From: Monocercomonoides exilis
Lineage: Eukaryota > Preaxostyla > Oxymonadida > Polymastigidae
Direction of reading: 5' to 3'
DNA length: 64,000 nucleotides
NCBI GenBank assembly: GCA_001643675.2
Contig: LSRY02000040.1
Coordinates: 834,001 to 898,000, forward strand
Shown here: one piece after another, positions 44,036 to 55,391 of the stretch
Layout of the letters: every line of letters begins with the position of its first letter
Numbering within the stretch: position 1 is the stretch's first letter
Program-made: the position numbers and the translations under genes
Notes under the pieces: model-generated
Databases searched by the model: none
Told to the model about the DNA's origin: nothing
Seen by the model: the letters and a program-made list of their open reading frames with translations, nothing else

Positions 44036-44879
44036 CTTCCTTTTCTCTTTCTCTTTCTCTTTCTCTTTCTCTTTCTCTTTCTCTTTCTCTTTCTCTTTCT
44101 CTTTCTCCTTCTCTTTCTCCTTCTTCTTCTTCTTCTTCTTCTTCCTTTTCTTCCTCTTCCTCTTCCTCTTCACGAGTGGATAGAGAAGACATAGAAGACA
44201 ATGGAATGTTGAGTGTTGTTGAATCAGAAGGAGGAAGAAGAAGATGAAGATGTTGATGAAGATGAAAAGAAGGAGAAGAAAGAGGAGAAGAAGAGGAGAA
44301 GGAGGAAGAGGAAGAAGAGGAAGAAGAAGAAGAAGAAGAATTTGAAATGTTTTGTATAGGAATATTATTTTTTTTCATTTCTTTCTCTTTCTCTTTCTCT
44401 TTCTCTTTCTCTTTCTTTGACTCAACCCGAAGAATAGTAACTGGAGTGAATGAAACAGAACTTTCATATTCATTTGCTCCTTCAACAGCATTCTTTTCTC
44501 TTTCTTCTTTTCTTCTATCTTCTTCTTTTTCTTTTTCTTTTTCTTTTTCTTTTTCTTTTTCTTTTTCTTTTCCTCTTTCTCCTTCTTCTTCTTCTTCTCT
44601 TTCTCTTTCTCTTTCTCTTTCTCTTTCTTTCAATTCTTCTCTTTCATTTCTTCCATCTTCAATGTTTGTATCTTTTTCCATTTTATCTGAAACTTTATTG
44701 TTGAAATTAGCTTTGCTTAATCCTTCTTCTCTTGTCAATGTCGCATTTTTAACAGAAAATGATGGAGAAGAGGAAGAGGAAGAAGAAGAAAGAGAAGAAG
44801 AAGAAGAAGGAAATGTTAAAGAAGAAGATAAAGAAGAAGATAAAGAAGAAGATAAAGAAGAAGAATTTTGTGAATAAAG

Positions 44880-44915
<36 letters not shown>

Positions 44916-45054
44916 AGAAGAAGAAGATGATGACGATGAAGAGAAAGAAAGAGGAGGAGGTAAAGGAAGAGGAACAGGAAGAGGTACAGGAAGAGAAACA
45001 GGAAGAGGAACAGGAAGAGGAACAGGAAGAGGTGGAGGAAGAGGTAATTTTGGA

Positions 45055-45085
<31 letters not shown>

Positions 45086-47232
45086 AATGAGGCGGAGGAG
45101 GAGGAGGAAGGAAATATGAAGAAGAAGAAGAAGAAGAAGAAGAAGAAGAAAGAGAAGAAACTGATTGTTGAAGTGGTTGAAATGATAAGTTATCGTCTTT
45201 TTTGTGAAGTGGAATGGGCAAATTCTGAGAAAGGGTGATCTTATGAGGTGGAGGAGGAGGAAGAGAAGAAGAAGGAAGAGGAAGATGAGGGAGTAAAAAA
45301 GGAAGAGAAGAAGAAGAAGAAGAAGATGGAGGAGGTGGTGGTGGTGGAAGCAGAAGAGGAAGGAACTGAGTGGAAGAAGGCAGCAAGGAGCTTCTATTGT
45401 TATCATTCAATGTGTTGATCGTATTGCTGTTTTTGTTGAGTGGTTGTGGAGTGAAAGAGCGGAAGGAAGAAAGAGAAGACAAAGCAGGAGGCAGAGAAGA
45501 AGGCAGAAGAGACGAGGAAGTGGACGATGAAAGGGTGAATGAAGAGAGCTGTGTGGAAAGAGAAGAAGAAGAGGAAGAGGAAGCAATAGAAGGCAATCCA
45601 TTAAAGTGTCTATTTGAAGAATGAGAAGAAGCATGTCTTCTGCCATGCACAGACAATCCTACAGTTGTCTCTTTTCCTCCTCCTCCACCTCCACTTCCCC
45701 CTTTTCTTTCTTTTCTTTCTTCCTCTCCCTCATCCTCTCCCCTCTTCTCCTCCTCCTCCCTTCCCCTCATCATCATCATCCGTGCCCTCCTCCTCTCCTT
45801 CTCCTTCTCCTTCTCTGCAATCTCGTCGTCGATGAACTGCAGCGACTGCCCTGCCATCAGCGATGCAAACACTCTCTCTGCTTTGCTCTGCAGTGCTGCC
45901 CATCCTCTCCGTCCTGCTGCCATCTTCTGCTGCAGACGCATCTTCTTCTCCATCAGCTCCCCCAGCCACACTTTCCCTTGCTTTCCCCCTTCTGCCCCTC
46001 TCTTCTCGGACTCATTCTCTGCTTCTGCCTCTGCCTCTGCCTTCATCTCGTTAACTTCTGCTTCCCTTTCTTTTCTCCCTTCTTCTTTTCCTTCTCCTTC
46101 CTCATCTTCCTCCTTCTCTTTCTCTTTCTCCTTCTTCTCTCCTTCTTCTCCCCTCATTCTCGCAGCATTCCTCTGTCTATCTCCCTCTCTCCCTTCTTGA
46201 TTCCCCCTCAGCCCCAGTAGCAGCTCTCTCTTCCGCATCACCTCCACCTCCACCTCTGACACTGCACACAGCATGTTCAGCTGCGACTGGCGGTGCAGCA
46301 GCAGCAGCCACTCCACCTCCTCTCGCGTGCTGCACTGGCCGAGCAGCGCAGACGTCGGAGGATCGAGCGACGGAGTGTGCGAAGGCGAGGGCGATAGATC
46401 GAAGTGTGGACTGTCTGCAGACGAGGGAAGCTGCGCGGGTGAAAGATAGCTCGGTGCTGGGACTGACATTAGTACAGGAAGCCCGAAAAAAGCAGAGGTT
46501 CCTCTCTTAAATATTCCTGTTCCGTCAATCGCCTTAGTTGATGGCCTCTTTGAAATCTGCCTTTCTTCTTCGACTGTTTCGTTCCAAGTCAGATGAATAT
46601 CATCTGAAGATCCGTAAGACGTTTGCTGAACACGAACTGTACGATTGAACAGCGAGTTTCTTAGTGTAAACTCTTCCTCGTACTCTTCGGGCGTCAACGG
46701 AGATTTCAAAATACGCTTTTCAAATTGATGCAGTTGTTTCTCAAAAGAATGTCTCATCCTTAAACGACGTGTATGTGTTACAAAATCAATAGCCAAATCT
46801 GCTGTCCAGTGATATTTGTGCATCAGATACGCTGCAGCTACAAAAAGTGCTCGAGTATGACCCAAAAGAGAATGGATGAGTATTCCTTCACAAACAGCTT
46901 GCCCGTGATTTATAAACTGAACTAAGCAATTTATATTATAATCATCTTTATCAAAAAAATAAGAGTTATCTTGATCCAAAAGGAAATATGTAAGGTAGTG
47001 AATTCCAATTGCGGAAAAACGATTTGCTATTTGTGAACCGGCACAATTCACGACATGAGTGATTCTATTTGCTATTAAAAACTTAAAAATAACACAATAA
47101 TTACAGACAGTAAATTCGAATCATACAAACTTCTTTTGACAATGCAGCATCAACAGTACCAATGTAAATGCCATCTTTCAATCTACTGACTGGTGGGATG
47201 CGCAAAGAATTCTGACAAGCGCTATTATTCAT
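42261..47232 (-). CDS. Dual-specificity-phosphatase-like protein with Ser in place of the catalytic Cys
   Basis: Exon 1 is 47232-47127 and exon 2 is 47071-42261, joined across a 55-bp intron (GTATGATT...TTTTAATAG), giving 1638 residues. Residues 12-135 have the fold signature of dual-specificity phosphatases: a RLKDGIYIGTVDAAL start, RITHVVNCAG, a LLDQDNSYFF segment, and a P-loop IHSLLGHTRALFVAAAYLMH at about 101-120. The HCxxGxxR signature reads HSLLGHTR, with Ser103 encoded by TCT (46869-46871), one base from TGT. Catalysis by a Cys thiolate is therefore impossible, and a pseudophosphatase that binds phosphoproteins, as STYX does, is the likely role. The remaining ~1500 residues alternate Ser/Pro runs and Glu/Lys/Arg runs without known domains. 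The frame stays open throughout, which suggests a functional gene. Confidence 0.8.
43504..43651 (+). repeat. GAGGAAGAG 9-bp tandem repeat
   Basis: About sixteen near-perfect GAGGAAGAG units form a pure purine tract. On the coding (minus) strand they encode an uninterrupted Ser run in the phosphatase-like protein. Such tracts can form triplex DNA and vary in length. Confidence 0.85.
44040..44118 (+). repeat. CTTTCT hexamer repeat
   Basis: About twelve copies of a pyrimidine hexamer code for an Arg-Glu repeat on the minus strand. It lies next to TCTTCT runs (44013-44040 and 44120-44165) that code for Glu. The strand bias is opposite to the GAGGAAGAG tract 400 bases away in the same gene. Confidence 0.8.
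44879..44913 (+). repeat. ATT trinucleotide repeat
   Basis: About eleven ATT units code for an Asn run on the minus strand within the phosphatase-like protein. Confidence 0.85.
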
Positions 47233-47524
47233 TTAAAAGATGCAATTTTTTTGATATTTTGCTATAGTATAAATTTCTTTTCCTCTCTACCTAAATTGGG
47301 ATTTAAACTATATAAAAATTATTTTCACAAATAAATGAGTGTTATAATGGCAAGATCATATTTCATTCTATTTTGAAATTTATTGTTTTCTTTGCTTTTC
47401 GACATAGAAATAGCAAAAAACAAAGAGACTGAAAGCTTGCAAAATATGTTTTTTGTCCAAAAATAACTTTAGCAAGATTGAATGTTGAAAAATAATTATT
47501 GTTTTTTCTCAATAGAACACCATA

Positions 47525-48948
47525 GGATCAACTTTTAAATGGGACTTTTTCCTTTATTGGCACTTTTTTTATTTTCGACAACAAAAAGCTGAGAAGTGTA
47601 AAGTGGCTTTCAGTATTTGGATAACCGATTTAAACAAAGTTGATTCAATTTATTACCGGTTTGTTTTTTAATTTTTGTTTATTATTTAACGAGATATTAC
47701 GTTTTTTTGATAAATTTGAATTGGTTTTTCCCACTCAACCAAGCATTTCCAGAAAATGAAAAATACTGTTTTCAAAAGCACAAACAGTTATCTATTTATT
47801 TTTTATTCTCTTTTTTAAGAAATATTTTTTTCGTGGTTTTTTCACATTTCATTTTAATAACAACATGCTAACATAAAACTGATTGTTTCTTTGCAAATAT
47901 TATGAAATGAAAAAAATAATAATATGATATGAAAAACAAATACTCTAATAATGAAATGTTGTAAAAATAAAAATATATATAAGTAGTTCTTTTTGAAATG
48001 TCGCAAATGTTTAATTTCCAAATAAATCAAAATTTACATATTTTGTTCAAATTTCTGTTTCCACTCACGAATTTTCTCAAGAGTGAACAAAATAGCATAA
48101 TCAAGAAATAGATTCAATTCCAGAGAAGTTTGGTGAATATTAACTAAATTTTGATCAAAATATGAAAATTTTGATATATTTAAAAATAAAACATTTGCGA
48201 CACTTCAAAAAGAACTACCCACATGGGGGAAAATATGGACTTTCAAGCTTTTCATGCACAAAGCATGAAAAAATCGTTTCACTTAAAACATTATTAAACT
48301 TTATCACATATCAAAATAAATTAGATTTTCATATCTGTAAACAAACATCATTGATATAATCACAAAATGTTTTGTGTCCTCACATGTATTTCAAAAAATA
48401 ATCCCATTTTTTTCAAATTTTTTGATCACAAAAAGTTAATCAAAAGTGCGTAATTTTTCAATGAAAATGCCTGAAGTTAAATATTTTGTCCCACATTTAT
48501 TTTTATTTTTTCAACATTTCATTATTAGAGTATTTGTTTTTCATATCATATTATTATTTTTTTCATTTCATAATATTTACAAAGAAACAATCAGTTTTAT
48601 GTTAGCATGTTGTTATTAAAATGAAATGTGAAAAAACCACGAAAAAAATATTTCTTAAAAAAGAGAATAAAAAATAAATAGATAACTGTTTGTGCTTTTG
48701 AAAACAGTATTTTTCATTTTCTGGAAATGCTTGGTTGAGTGGGAAAAACCAATTCAAATTTATCAAAAAAACGTAATATCTCGTTAAATAATAAACAAAA
48801 ATTAAAAAACAAACCGGTAATAAATTGAATCAACTTTGTTTAAATCGGTTATCCAAATACTGAAAGCCACTTTACACTTCTCAGCTTTTTGTTGTCGAAA
48901 ATAAAAAAAGTGCCAATAAAGGAAAAAGTCTTATTAAAAAGTTGACCC
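47525..48948. mobile_element. Foldback element F1 with ~450-bp inverted arms
   Basis: 47525-47977 and 48490-48948 are long, nearly identical inverted repeats. Shared landmarks are CTTTTTCCTTTATTGGCAC, CAACCAAGCATTTCCAGAAA and TTTGCAAATATTATG-like sequence. The outermost bases are GG(A/G)TCAACTTTT. The ~510-bp centre contains the 236-bp element M1 and AT-rich DNA. There is no coding content. The arms could extrude as a giant hairpin. No target duplication was found. Confidence 0.8.
47983..48218. mobile_element. MITE-like element M1 with TIRs related to E2
   Basis: The ends GTAGTTCTTTTTGAAATGTC and its inverse (GACACTTCAAAAAGAACTAC) match with one difference, and the match continues through GCAAATGTTT. 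The E2 end (GGTCATTCTTTTTGAAAAGTCGCAAAC...) shares TTCTTTTTGAA and GTCGCAAA at the same spacing. The element is non-coding, 236 bp, and sits in the loop of F1. Confidence 0.65.
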
Positions 48949-48959
48949 AATGTTTTTCG

Positions 48960-49740
48960 ATTTTGGCAAACTAATTATTCAAAGTTGTCAACTTATTATT
49001 AGAAATTGTTTAACTTTTTATTCAAAGCAAATCAAATTGAGTATTTTTTATCAAAATAATTTTTTGTGAAAAATCGGTTTTTGGATGAGTATCGGATAGA
49101 AAATAAAATATTAAAAATTTTCATTATCAATAAAAAGGATGAAAAATCGAACCTCAAATATTTCTATTTGTGGATAAACATGAAAATTTCATATTTTTCA
49201 GAAAAAAACAATCATCATGAAAATCCTATAATAATAAAATGAATTTTCCTCATATTGTTTGAAAATTCATTATTCAATAAAAAAATGTTATTTGCATCAA
49301 TATTTCAAACTAAAAACAAAAAATTATTACAATTGAATACAACAATGAATGTACTTTCGGTATTCCTCAATTGTTTTTTATTGTTCATCTGAATGTATTT
49401 TAAAAAGAATAACTTTTTTTGATTGAATAATTCATAATCAAACTATGTGAGATAAAATAATTCAAATGTAATCCGATTTCCATGATGATATTTTCTGAAA
49501 AATCTAAAAAATTTCATGTTAATACACAAATAATAAAATTAGAGGTTCAATTTCTCCTCTATATTTCGAATATTAACTGAATATGATATTTTAATCACTT
49601 TTTGATATTTAATCAGTGGAAGGCTTAATTCAAAAATTTTTTTTTCAAAAAATACTCAATTTTTTTTATTTTGAAAAAGAAGTTTACCAATTTCGAGTAA
49701 TAAATGGTTTATTAATCAAAATACTATCATATTCAAGATG
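48960..49740. repeat. Degenerate palindrome F2 next to F1
   Basis: 49138-49280 and 49430-49555 are inverted copies, sharing GAACCTC, TATTTGTG(G/T)AT(A/T)AACATGAAA and ATTTTTCAGAAAA. Similarity continues outward to about 48970 and 49735 (AAATTGAGTATTTTTT). Divergence is greater than in F1, so it is older. Non-coding. Confidence 0.6.
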
Positions 49741-50447
49741 TTTCGGAATTTGAAAATGTTAATCATATAATCATTGAATTTTTTTATTATTTATTGTTGA
49801 TCAATCATTTGAATTCTTTGGATTAATGCAATTAAAGAAAAGCGAAACTGGAAAAAACTTTGGAGAATTCTGAAATAAAAGTTATTTGCTTTAAGCTAAA
49901 TATTAGAATTTTGTTTTTATTCTCTTTTTTCAAAACAAAATTAGAAGTTTAACTAAGTGACGAATTTCTACCAATAACACAAATCAACCATAAAGATTTT
50001 TTATGAGATGCAATGACATTTTTCAGTTTGTTATTGAAATTTCATTTTTATCATTATTTGTAATCAAATTGTTACACATTTTCACTATTTTGAAAAAATT
50101 GTTGAAGTTTGAATTTGAAATAACAGAAAGAAAAATGAAAGAGATGTGAAAATAACAAAATAGGAAATACTCGAAGAGTGGCTTTTCAAGATCAAATATT
50201 GGGGCCAATTGCATTATATGCATCTTCAAAATGATTCTTCATTTGAATTAGCGTTTTTATCATCTTCTGTGACTTATTAATGGGCAAACAATTTATCTCA
50301 TCATCTTCACATTCTTTTTCTTGTTCTTCTTTTCCTTCTTCTCCACCTTCTTCGACTTTTGCATTGCACTGACCAAGCTGAAGTCATAAACCTCCAGAAG
50401 TTAGCGTTATCGAACGGATAACGAAATCTCGGTACATTTAGATAGCC
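49741..50447. other. AT-rich spacer
   Basis: No gene. A small palindrome, GCGTTATCGAACGGATAACG, is at 50404-50423, just before the decayed gene. Confidence 0.5.
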
Positions 50448-52353
50448 ACACGACTTGAGCAGTTCCACCCTGTCTTGGAAAAAGCGAGAAACGAAAAGAA
50501 CCAGTTTATGTTTGCGCTGGCAAGGCAGCTTGTTGAACAGCTTTCAGCAGCTGCTGCATTGACGCTGCTGTGGCAAATATTGGCCAGCAGCAAACCGCTC
50601 AATGAAGTTACGAAGCAGGCACTGGATACATCATCACAGGCAAAAAAAAAAAGATAAGAAGATCAGGATATTGCAGAAGGAGAATAAAAGAGAAGTGTTT
50701 GAAATGTGCAACCTCATTCCAACTACGTCTGCCATGAAAGGAACATGAAAGAACAAAGGGAACTTGGGTTTGCTGAGAAAGTCGCGAAGCAGCAGTGCTG
50801 GAGGAAGGAGGATGACTGATGCAGATGAAGTAAGCGGAGTGAATGTGTCTCTTCCTCCTTTGCTGAATACGTCTTCTGGCTCTTCTTCTGGTTCTGGTTC
50901 AGTTTCAGTTCCATTGCATTTTCACAGGGAATTATGCTTCAGGGGTCTATACAATCACAAGGGATTCAGTGAATTCAAGGGCTTATTCAAACTGGAGTAA
51001 TGAACAAACAAGGCAGCGCAGTTCGTCTGCCTCCTTTGGGAATGCAAGAGTCAAATGAAGGAGGAAAAGCACATGAAGGGAGGATATCGTTGAAGAAGGA
51101 GAGGTTTTGCGAGTTGGATAGATTGCCGGATTTGTATGGAGGGATGAGTGGAATGTTGGGCGAGTGAGAGGAAGACTGAGAATGGGATGATGGTTTCATA
51201 AAACCAGACCAGAAGATATTTTTGAAAGTGTCGTTCAAAAACAGCTGGACTATACTACCTTTGGAACTGCATAAAGCTTCTTTTCTTCTGAAAGTGTTTC
51301 TGTTTCAACCATCGCTAAGTGCAAACAGAAATGGAGCTATTTCTTCTGTTTCTGCATCATTGTCATCTTCTGTTATCACTTCTTTATCCTCATCTTGTTC
51401 CTCCTCCTCCTCCTCCTCCTCCTCTTCTTCTTCTTTGTCATCTGTATCTTCTCCTCCTTTCTCTTCTTTCTCTTCTTTTTCTTCATCTTCCTCTTATTCA
51501 TTTTCTTCATCTTCATTTCTTTCATCTTCATCTTCTTCATTTTCAAATTCTTCTTCAATTTCCTTGTCAGATTGGACAATTTGTGGCGTCAAGAAAAGAA
51601 AAATGGATCCTAAAGCTTATCTTTGTTTTTTATCAGAAATTGATAGAATGGATGATATGACATATCTGTTTGATCTTTTGAATGGAAGAGGAGGAAGAGG
51701 AAGAGGAAGAGGAAGAAACCGAAGAAGAAAAAGGAGAAATCAAATGGTTGTGCTCAGAAAGGATATTTTTATACGACGTATGATCGATCAAGTTACAGGC
51801 CAGTGGAAGAGGAATAAGCAATGCTGAAGAACAAGAACAACAACAACAAGAAGAAGAAAGTGAAAGATTCCTTCTCGTAATCTATCAGGACCTGCAACTG
51901 TTCCACCAACGATCCTTCGATGGCGGACACTACCAGATGCCACGCTCACTCAATCGCCCACTATTCACCCACCAATCACACATTACACACGCCATTCCCA
52001 TCTCACATCACTCGTATCACTCGTTCTACCACTCACACAGCGATAACCGCACATCCTTCAAAGCCTGGCAAGAAGCAGACGAGCCACTGGAAGATCAGTT
52101 GGAGTATTCTCTTTTTCTACCAAACGCGCATGGAAAAAAGCTGTTTGTGATGACCTTTTTGCTCTCGGGAGAGTAAATGCAGGAATAGCTGGAGGAGCTG
52201 CTTGGAATCTTCGATCTGCGAATGAAAGGAAGCTGAGATATCTTTCTGAACATTGTGAGCAACAAGTTTGGTTCCCCGGAGCTGGAGAAGACTTCTCGAT
52301 ATCGGCAGCTGCAGATGAACTTCTCCTTCTTCTTATCTGCGTAGAAGCATGAA
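50448..52353 (+). pseudogene. Decayed gene of unknown family
   Basis: Plus-strand segments in different frames read as one protein. FMFALARQLVEQLSAAAALT and SKPLNEVTKQALDTSSQAKK lie at 50500-50650. SAVRLPPLGMQESNEGGKAH and FCELDRLPDLYGGMSGMLGE lie at about 51014-51165. A Ser-rich stretch is followed by CFLSEIDRMDDMTYLFDLLN and MVVLRKDIFIRRMIDQVTGQ at 51222-51827. The C-terminal piece (52135-52353) is AGIAGGAAWNLRSANERKLR, then CEQQVWFPGAGEDFSISAAA before a TGA. At least four frame changes and several stops are needed. No introns explain them. Parent unknown. Confidence 0.5.
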
Positions 52354-52519
52354 CAGCACACACCAATTATACCAAATAATCCTCCTTAAATGTGATATGC
52401 TTTCTATTGTCTTTAATTGTTAATATAAATGAAATAAAATATATTAAATTTTTATATATATTCTTTAAGATAATATAATTATTTTAAAAAACCACAAAAA
52501 GAAATACGACATGGGACAA

Positions 52520-52700
52520 TTTCTGCATTTCTGAAAAATTCAATTATTTATTCAAAACATTCACTCCAATCTTATCATAATAAGTCTTCCATTTTAATGC
52601 AAAAAAATGCGGAAATTTCTATATTTGAGAAAAATATTTGTTAAAGAAAAATGGAACATAATTCAGAAAGCAATAAGTTTCGTACCAATTTATTTCTTCA
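52520..52700 (+). repeat. Dispersed AT-rich repeat, second copy
   Basis: CCAATCTTATCATAATAAGTC through GAAAAATATTTGTTAAAG to ATGGAACATAATTC is similar to 18755-18895. It abuts the 5' block of copy B, and a shorter related piece lies at the same place before copy A (26680-26705). Confidence 0.5.
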
Positions 52701-52709
52701 TCAAAATTT

Positions 52710-52943
52710 TCTGTTGGTTAGATCAAAAAGAAACAAAAGATTTCCATTTCTGGCCTTATACAGCCAATCCTTGAGGCTTCTTCGCAATTTCTTTTGCATT
52801 TCTTTTTATAAAGCAAAAACTTAACTGTTTGCATTGCGATCATTAACATTTTGCAAGATTATCAACGATGTGTGTATTTATCTTTTATTTTGTTTCTTAT
52901 TACACGTAGCCACTCTTTTTGAATATTTTTTGGAACAAACAGA
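52710..52943 (+). promoter_or_regulatory. Conserved 5' block of copy B
   Basis: Matches the 5' blocks of copies A, C and D. It runs from GTTAGATCAAAAAGAAACAA to GGAACAAACAGAATG and includes CAACGATGTGTGTATTTATC. Confidence 0.5.
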
Positions 52944-54394
52944 ATGAGTTTGTTTGATGATTATAATTTTGAAGATGAAATTCTGACTACGACCAGAACC
53001 GAGCAGTTTTCAAGTTTGTTCTTTTGTTTGGATTGAACAATTCTGAACAAAATTTTTGTTTTTTTGAATAACCTTTGCAGAATTGCTCCATGAACTGGAG
53101 CATCGCACAGAAGATGAGAAAAAGCAGAAAATCGAAGAGATGAATGGATTAATTGATGAAATGAATGAAAAAGAATTTGAATCAGTTTTCACAAAAGAAC
53201 TGTATCATGAAATGGGCAAAATGATTGAAAAAAATACATTATCGTGGGGAAATGCAATTTTGTTGATGAAGCATGTTGGATATTGCAAGGAACTGAAATG
53301 TTTTTTTTGTGATCCTTTTGGTGGTTCATTATTGAGCAAAAAAATGTCAGAGATGATAATTTATGAAAATGAAAAGACAAAGGATGAAAAGGATGAAATA
53401 CTTCTTATTGAACTGTGTGAATGCTTTGCTTTGCTGATTGAAGATTTTATTACAAAAAAATTTCTTTCAATCAATATGCCTTGCCTTCTGAAGATTTTAT
53501 CGAAGAAAGACGAGAGCGAAGAAGTTCAAAAAGATGTGGAAATGGCATTGCTGGTTTTAAGTAATGCTAACACGTATTGTGTATGTTCGCTTCTATTTCC
53601 ACTTTGATATTTTTGCATATTTTTCTGATTTTTATTAGATGCTTGAAAATGAAATTTACCTCAATGAAATCAAAGAGATTATCAAATATCATCAGGAGCA
53701 TCACAACCTCACTCAGCTTTCCTATCAGTGCGCTTGGAACTTTTTGATTAACAAAATTTTCAAAGACATAAGCTTGGAAGAAGTGATTGTGAATAAACTG
53801 CATTTCGGAAGAGAAGCAAGAAGAGAAATCGAAGAACTGACAAGATGTATCGACTGGAAGAAGAAAGAAGAAGAAAATGAAAGAATAGAAGTGTCTATTT
53901 TAAGGAGATGGCTTAATGTTATTGATAATTACTTTTCCTCGTGCGAATTGTGGAACGAAGAACTTGTAGGACTTATCAGCTGCATTGTTCAAGTGTTTAA
54001 AGCAGCAAGGGGTAGATACCAAATCATACGCAATAAATGCCTTTATTCATTAATGGATGCAGCAATTGCGAGAAATGTGAAAATTGAAGATTTGTTGAAA
54101 AGTGGAGCTATTGATTTTATTTTGGAGGAAATGAAGCAATCAACTTTGGATGATAAAATTATGTCTGATTGCTTGCATTTCTTTTTGAATATTTCAAAAA
54201 GATTGAAAGAAAAGGATGATGGAGAAACGGACGAAACAAAACGAAAAGAATTGAAAAGAAAGATATTCGAAAAGATGGAAGAAGAAGGATTTGAAGATAT
54301 CACAACAAGCCTTTATGGAGTGATTTCTTTTCTGAACAATGAAAATTTTAATGGTTTATCGCTGAATATTTCTGATTATTTTGTGAATACTTAG
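52944..54394 (+). CDS. Oxymonad multicopy family protein, copy B (3 exons)
   Basis: Exons are 52944-53013, 53081-53580 and 53639-54394. Introns are 67 bp (GTTTGTT...TTTGCAG) and 58 bp (GTATGTT...TTATTAG). The product is 441 residues. The acidic N-terminus is the shortest of the four copies. Conserved marks are TEQFSKLLHELEHRTEDEKK, LSWGNAILLMKHVGYCKELK, CECFALLIEDFI, YLNEIKEIIKYHQEHHNLTQ and EEEGFEDITTSLYGVISFL. It is intact by splice sites and frame. The sequence is clearly diverged from A, C and D throughout, so it is not a recent duplicate. It is convergent with copy D, with about 1 kb between their stops. Confidence 0.85.
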
Positions 54395-54550
54395 CCAAAT
54401 TCTTTTCAACAAAAACTGAAACTCCAAAATTATATTCTCTTTTCTTTTTTATTCATTTCACAAAATGGGAGGAAAACAATAATTTGATTATTTTGTTGAT
54501 TTCATTTCCTTTTTTAAAAAATGAAAAATAAGAAATTCTTTTCTTTTTAA

Positions 54551-55391
54551 AAAATTCCATCAAGAATCTTCGTTGAATTGATTATTGCCCTCCATCTTCT
54601 TCAACAGGATTCACTTTGAGCTTTGTATTCAATTGTTCAGTTTTTGCCTTTTGAAGCCTCCGAACTTTTGAGCTTATTCTCTTTCTGATTATATTTTCAA
54701 TGAAAAAGAGAAGGCGAAGGAGAAGAATGAAATGGTAATTCTTGAGAAGAATACAAAAGAAATGAAGAAAGAAATGTTCGTTGAAGAAACCAGATGCCAA
54801 CTTCTTTTGTTCAAAATATAACAGAAATAAATCTGATGACAAAGAAGAAGAAGAAAAAGAGTGAAAATCTTATTCAAAAACTGCTTGGCTGAAACAAGTC
54901 AATCTCAATTGAATTCTATCTCTGTTTTTCTTTCTCTTTTGCTCAGAAATCTTCAATTGAAATTCATCCAATTTTTGTTTCATTGCCCTTCACTTCCATT
55001 CCATCCATCATCTGAAAGTGACTCAACCCCAATTCATCTGAGTTGTGTGTCGTCTTCTTTGTCGAAACGAATGAAGAAGAAGAAGAAGAAGAAGAAGAAG
55101 AAGAAGAAGAAGAAGAAAAGGAAGATCACAAATGTTGAAATGAAGATAGATGCTGTGTGAATGTTTGAATGAGGGAGGGAGAGTGTGTGAGCGATGTCGA
55201 AGTGGAAGATGAGAATGAGAAGATTGAATGAAATGAATGAAGAGCACACAATTTTTGTTGAATATTCTTCGTGTGCAACTGAAAATGTTGCTTCAGAACG
55301 AAATCTTTTCTCTTTTCTCTTCTCTTCTTCTTCAAATTTTCTTCTTTTCTGAGATGAGATGAGATGAATGGAGACGCGTAGAATATTCCAT
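54551..55391. repeat. Segmental duplication, copy next to family copy D
   Basis: Nearly the same as 37820-38689, including the frame starting KILFKNCLAETSQSQLNSIS (54861) and a GAA run (55071-55119). It carries 48 bp more near 54735 and is shorter near 55320, where a stretch of about 100 bp of the C-side copy is missing. The minus-strand reading 54842-54582 ends KTEQLNTKLKVNPVEEDGGQ. Confidence 0.75.

Noticed and set aside
45621-46220. Plus-strand frame of 199 codons rich in Ser, Leu and Phe
   Set aside because: It lies antisense to the open minus-strand gene and reflects its Glu/Arg codons.
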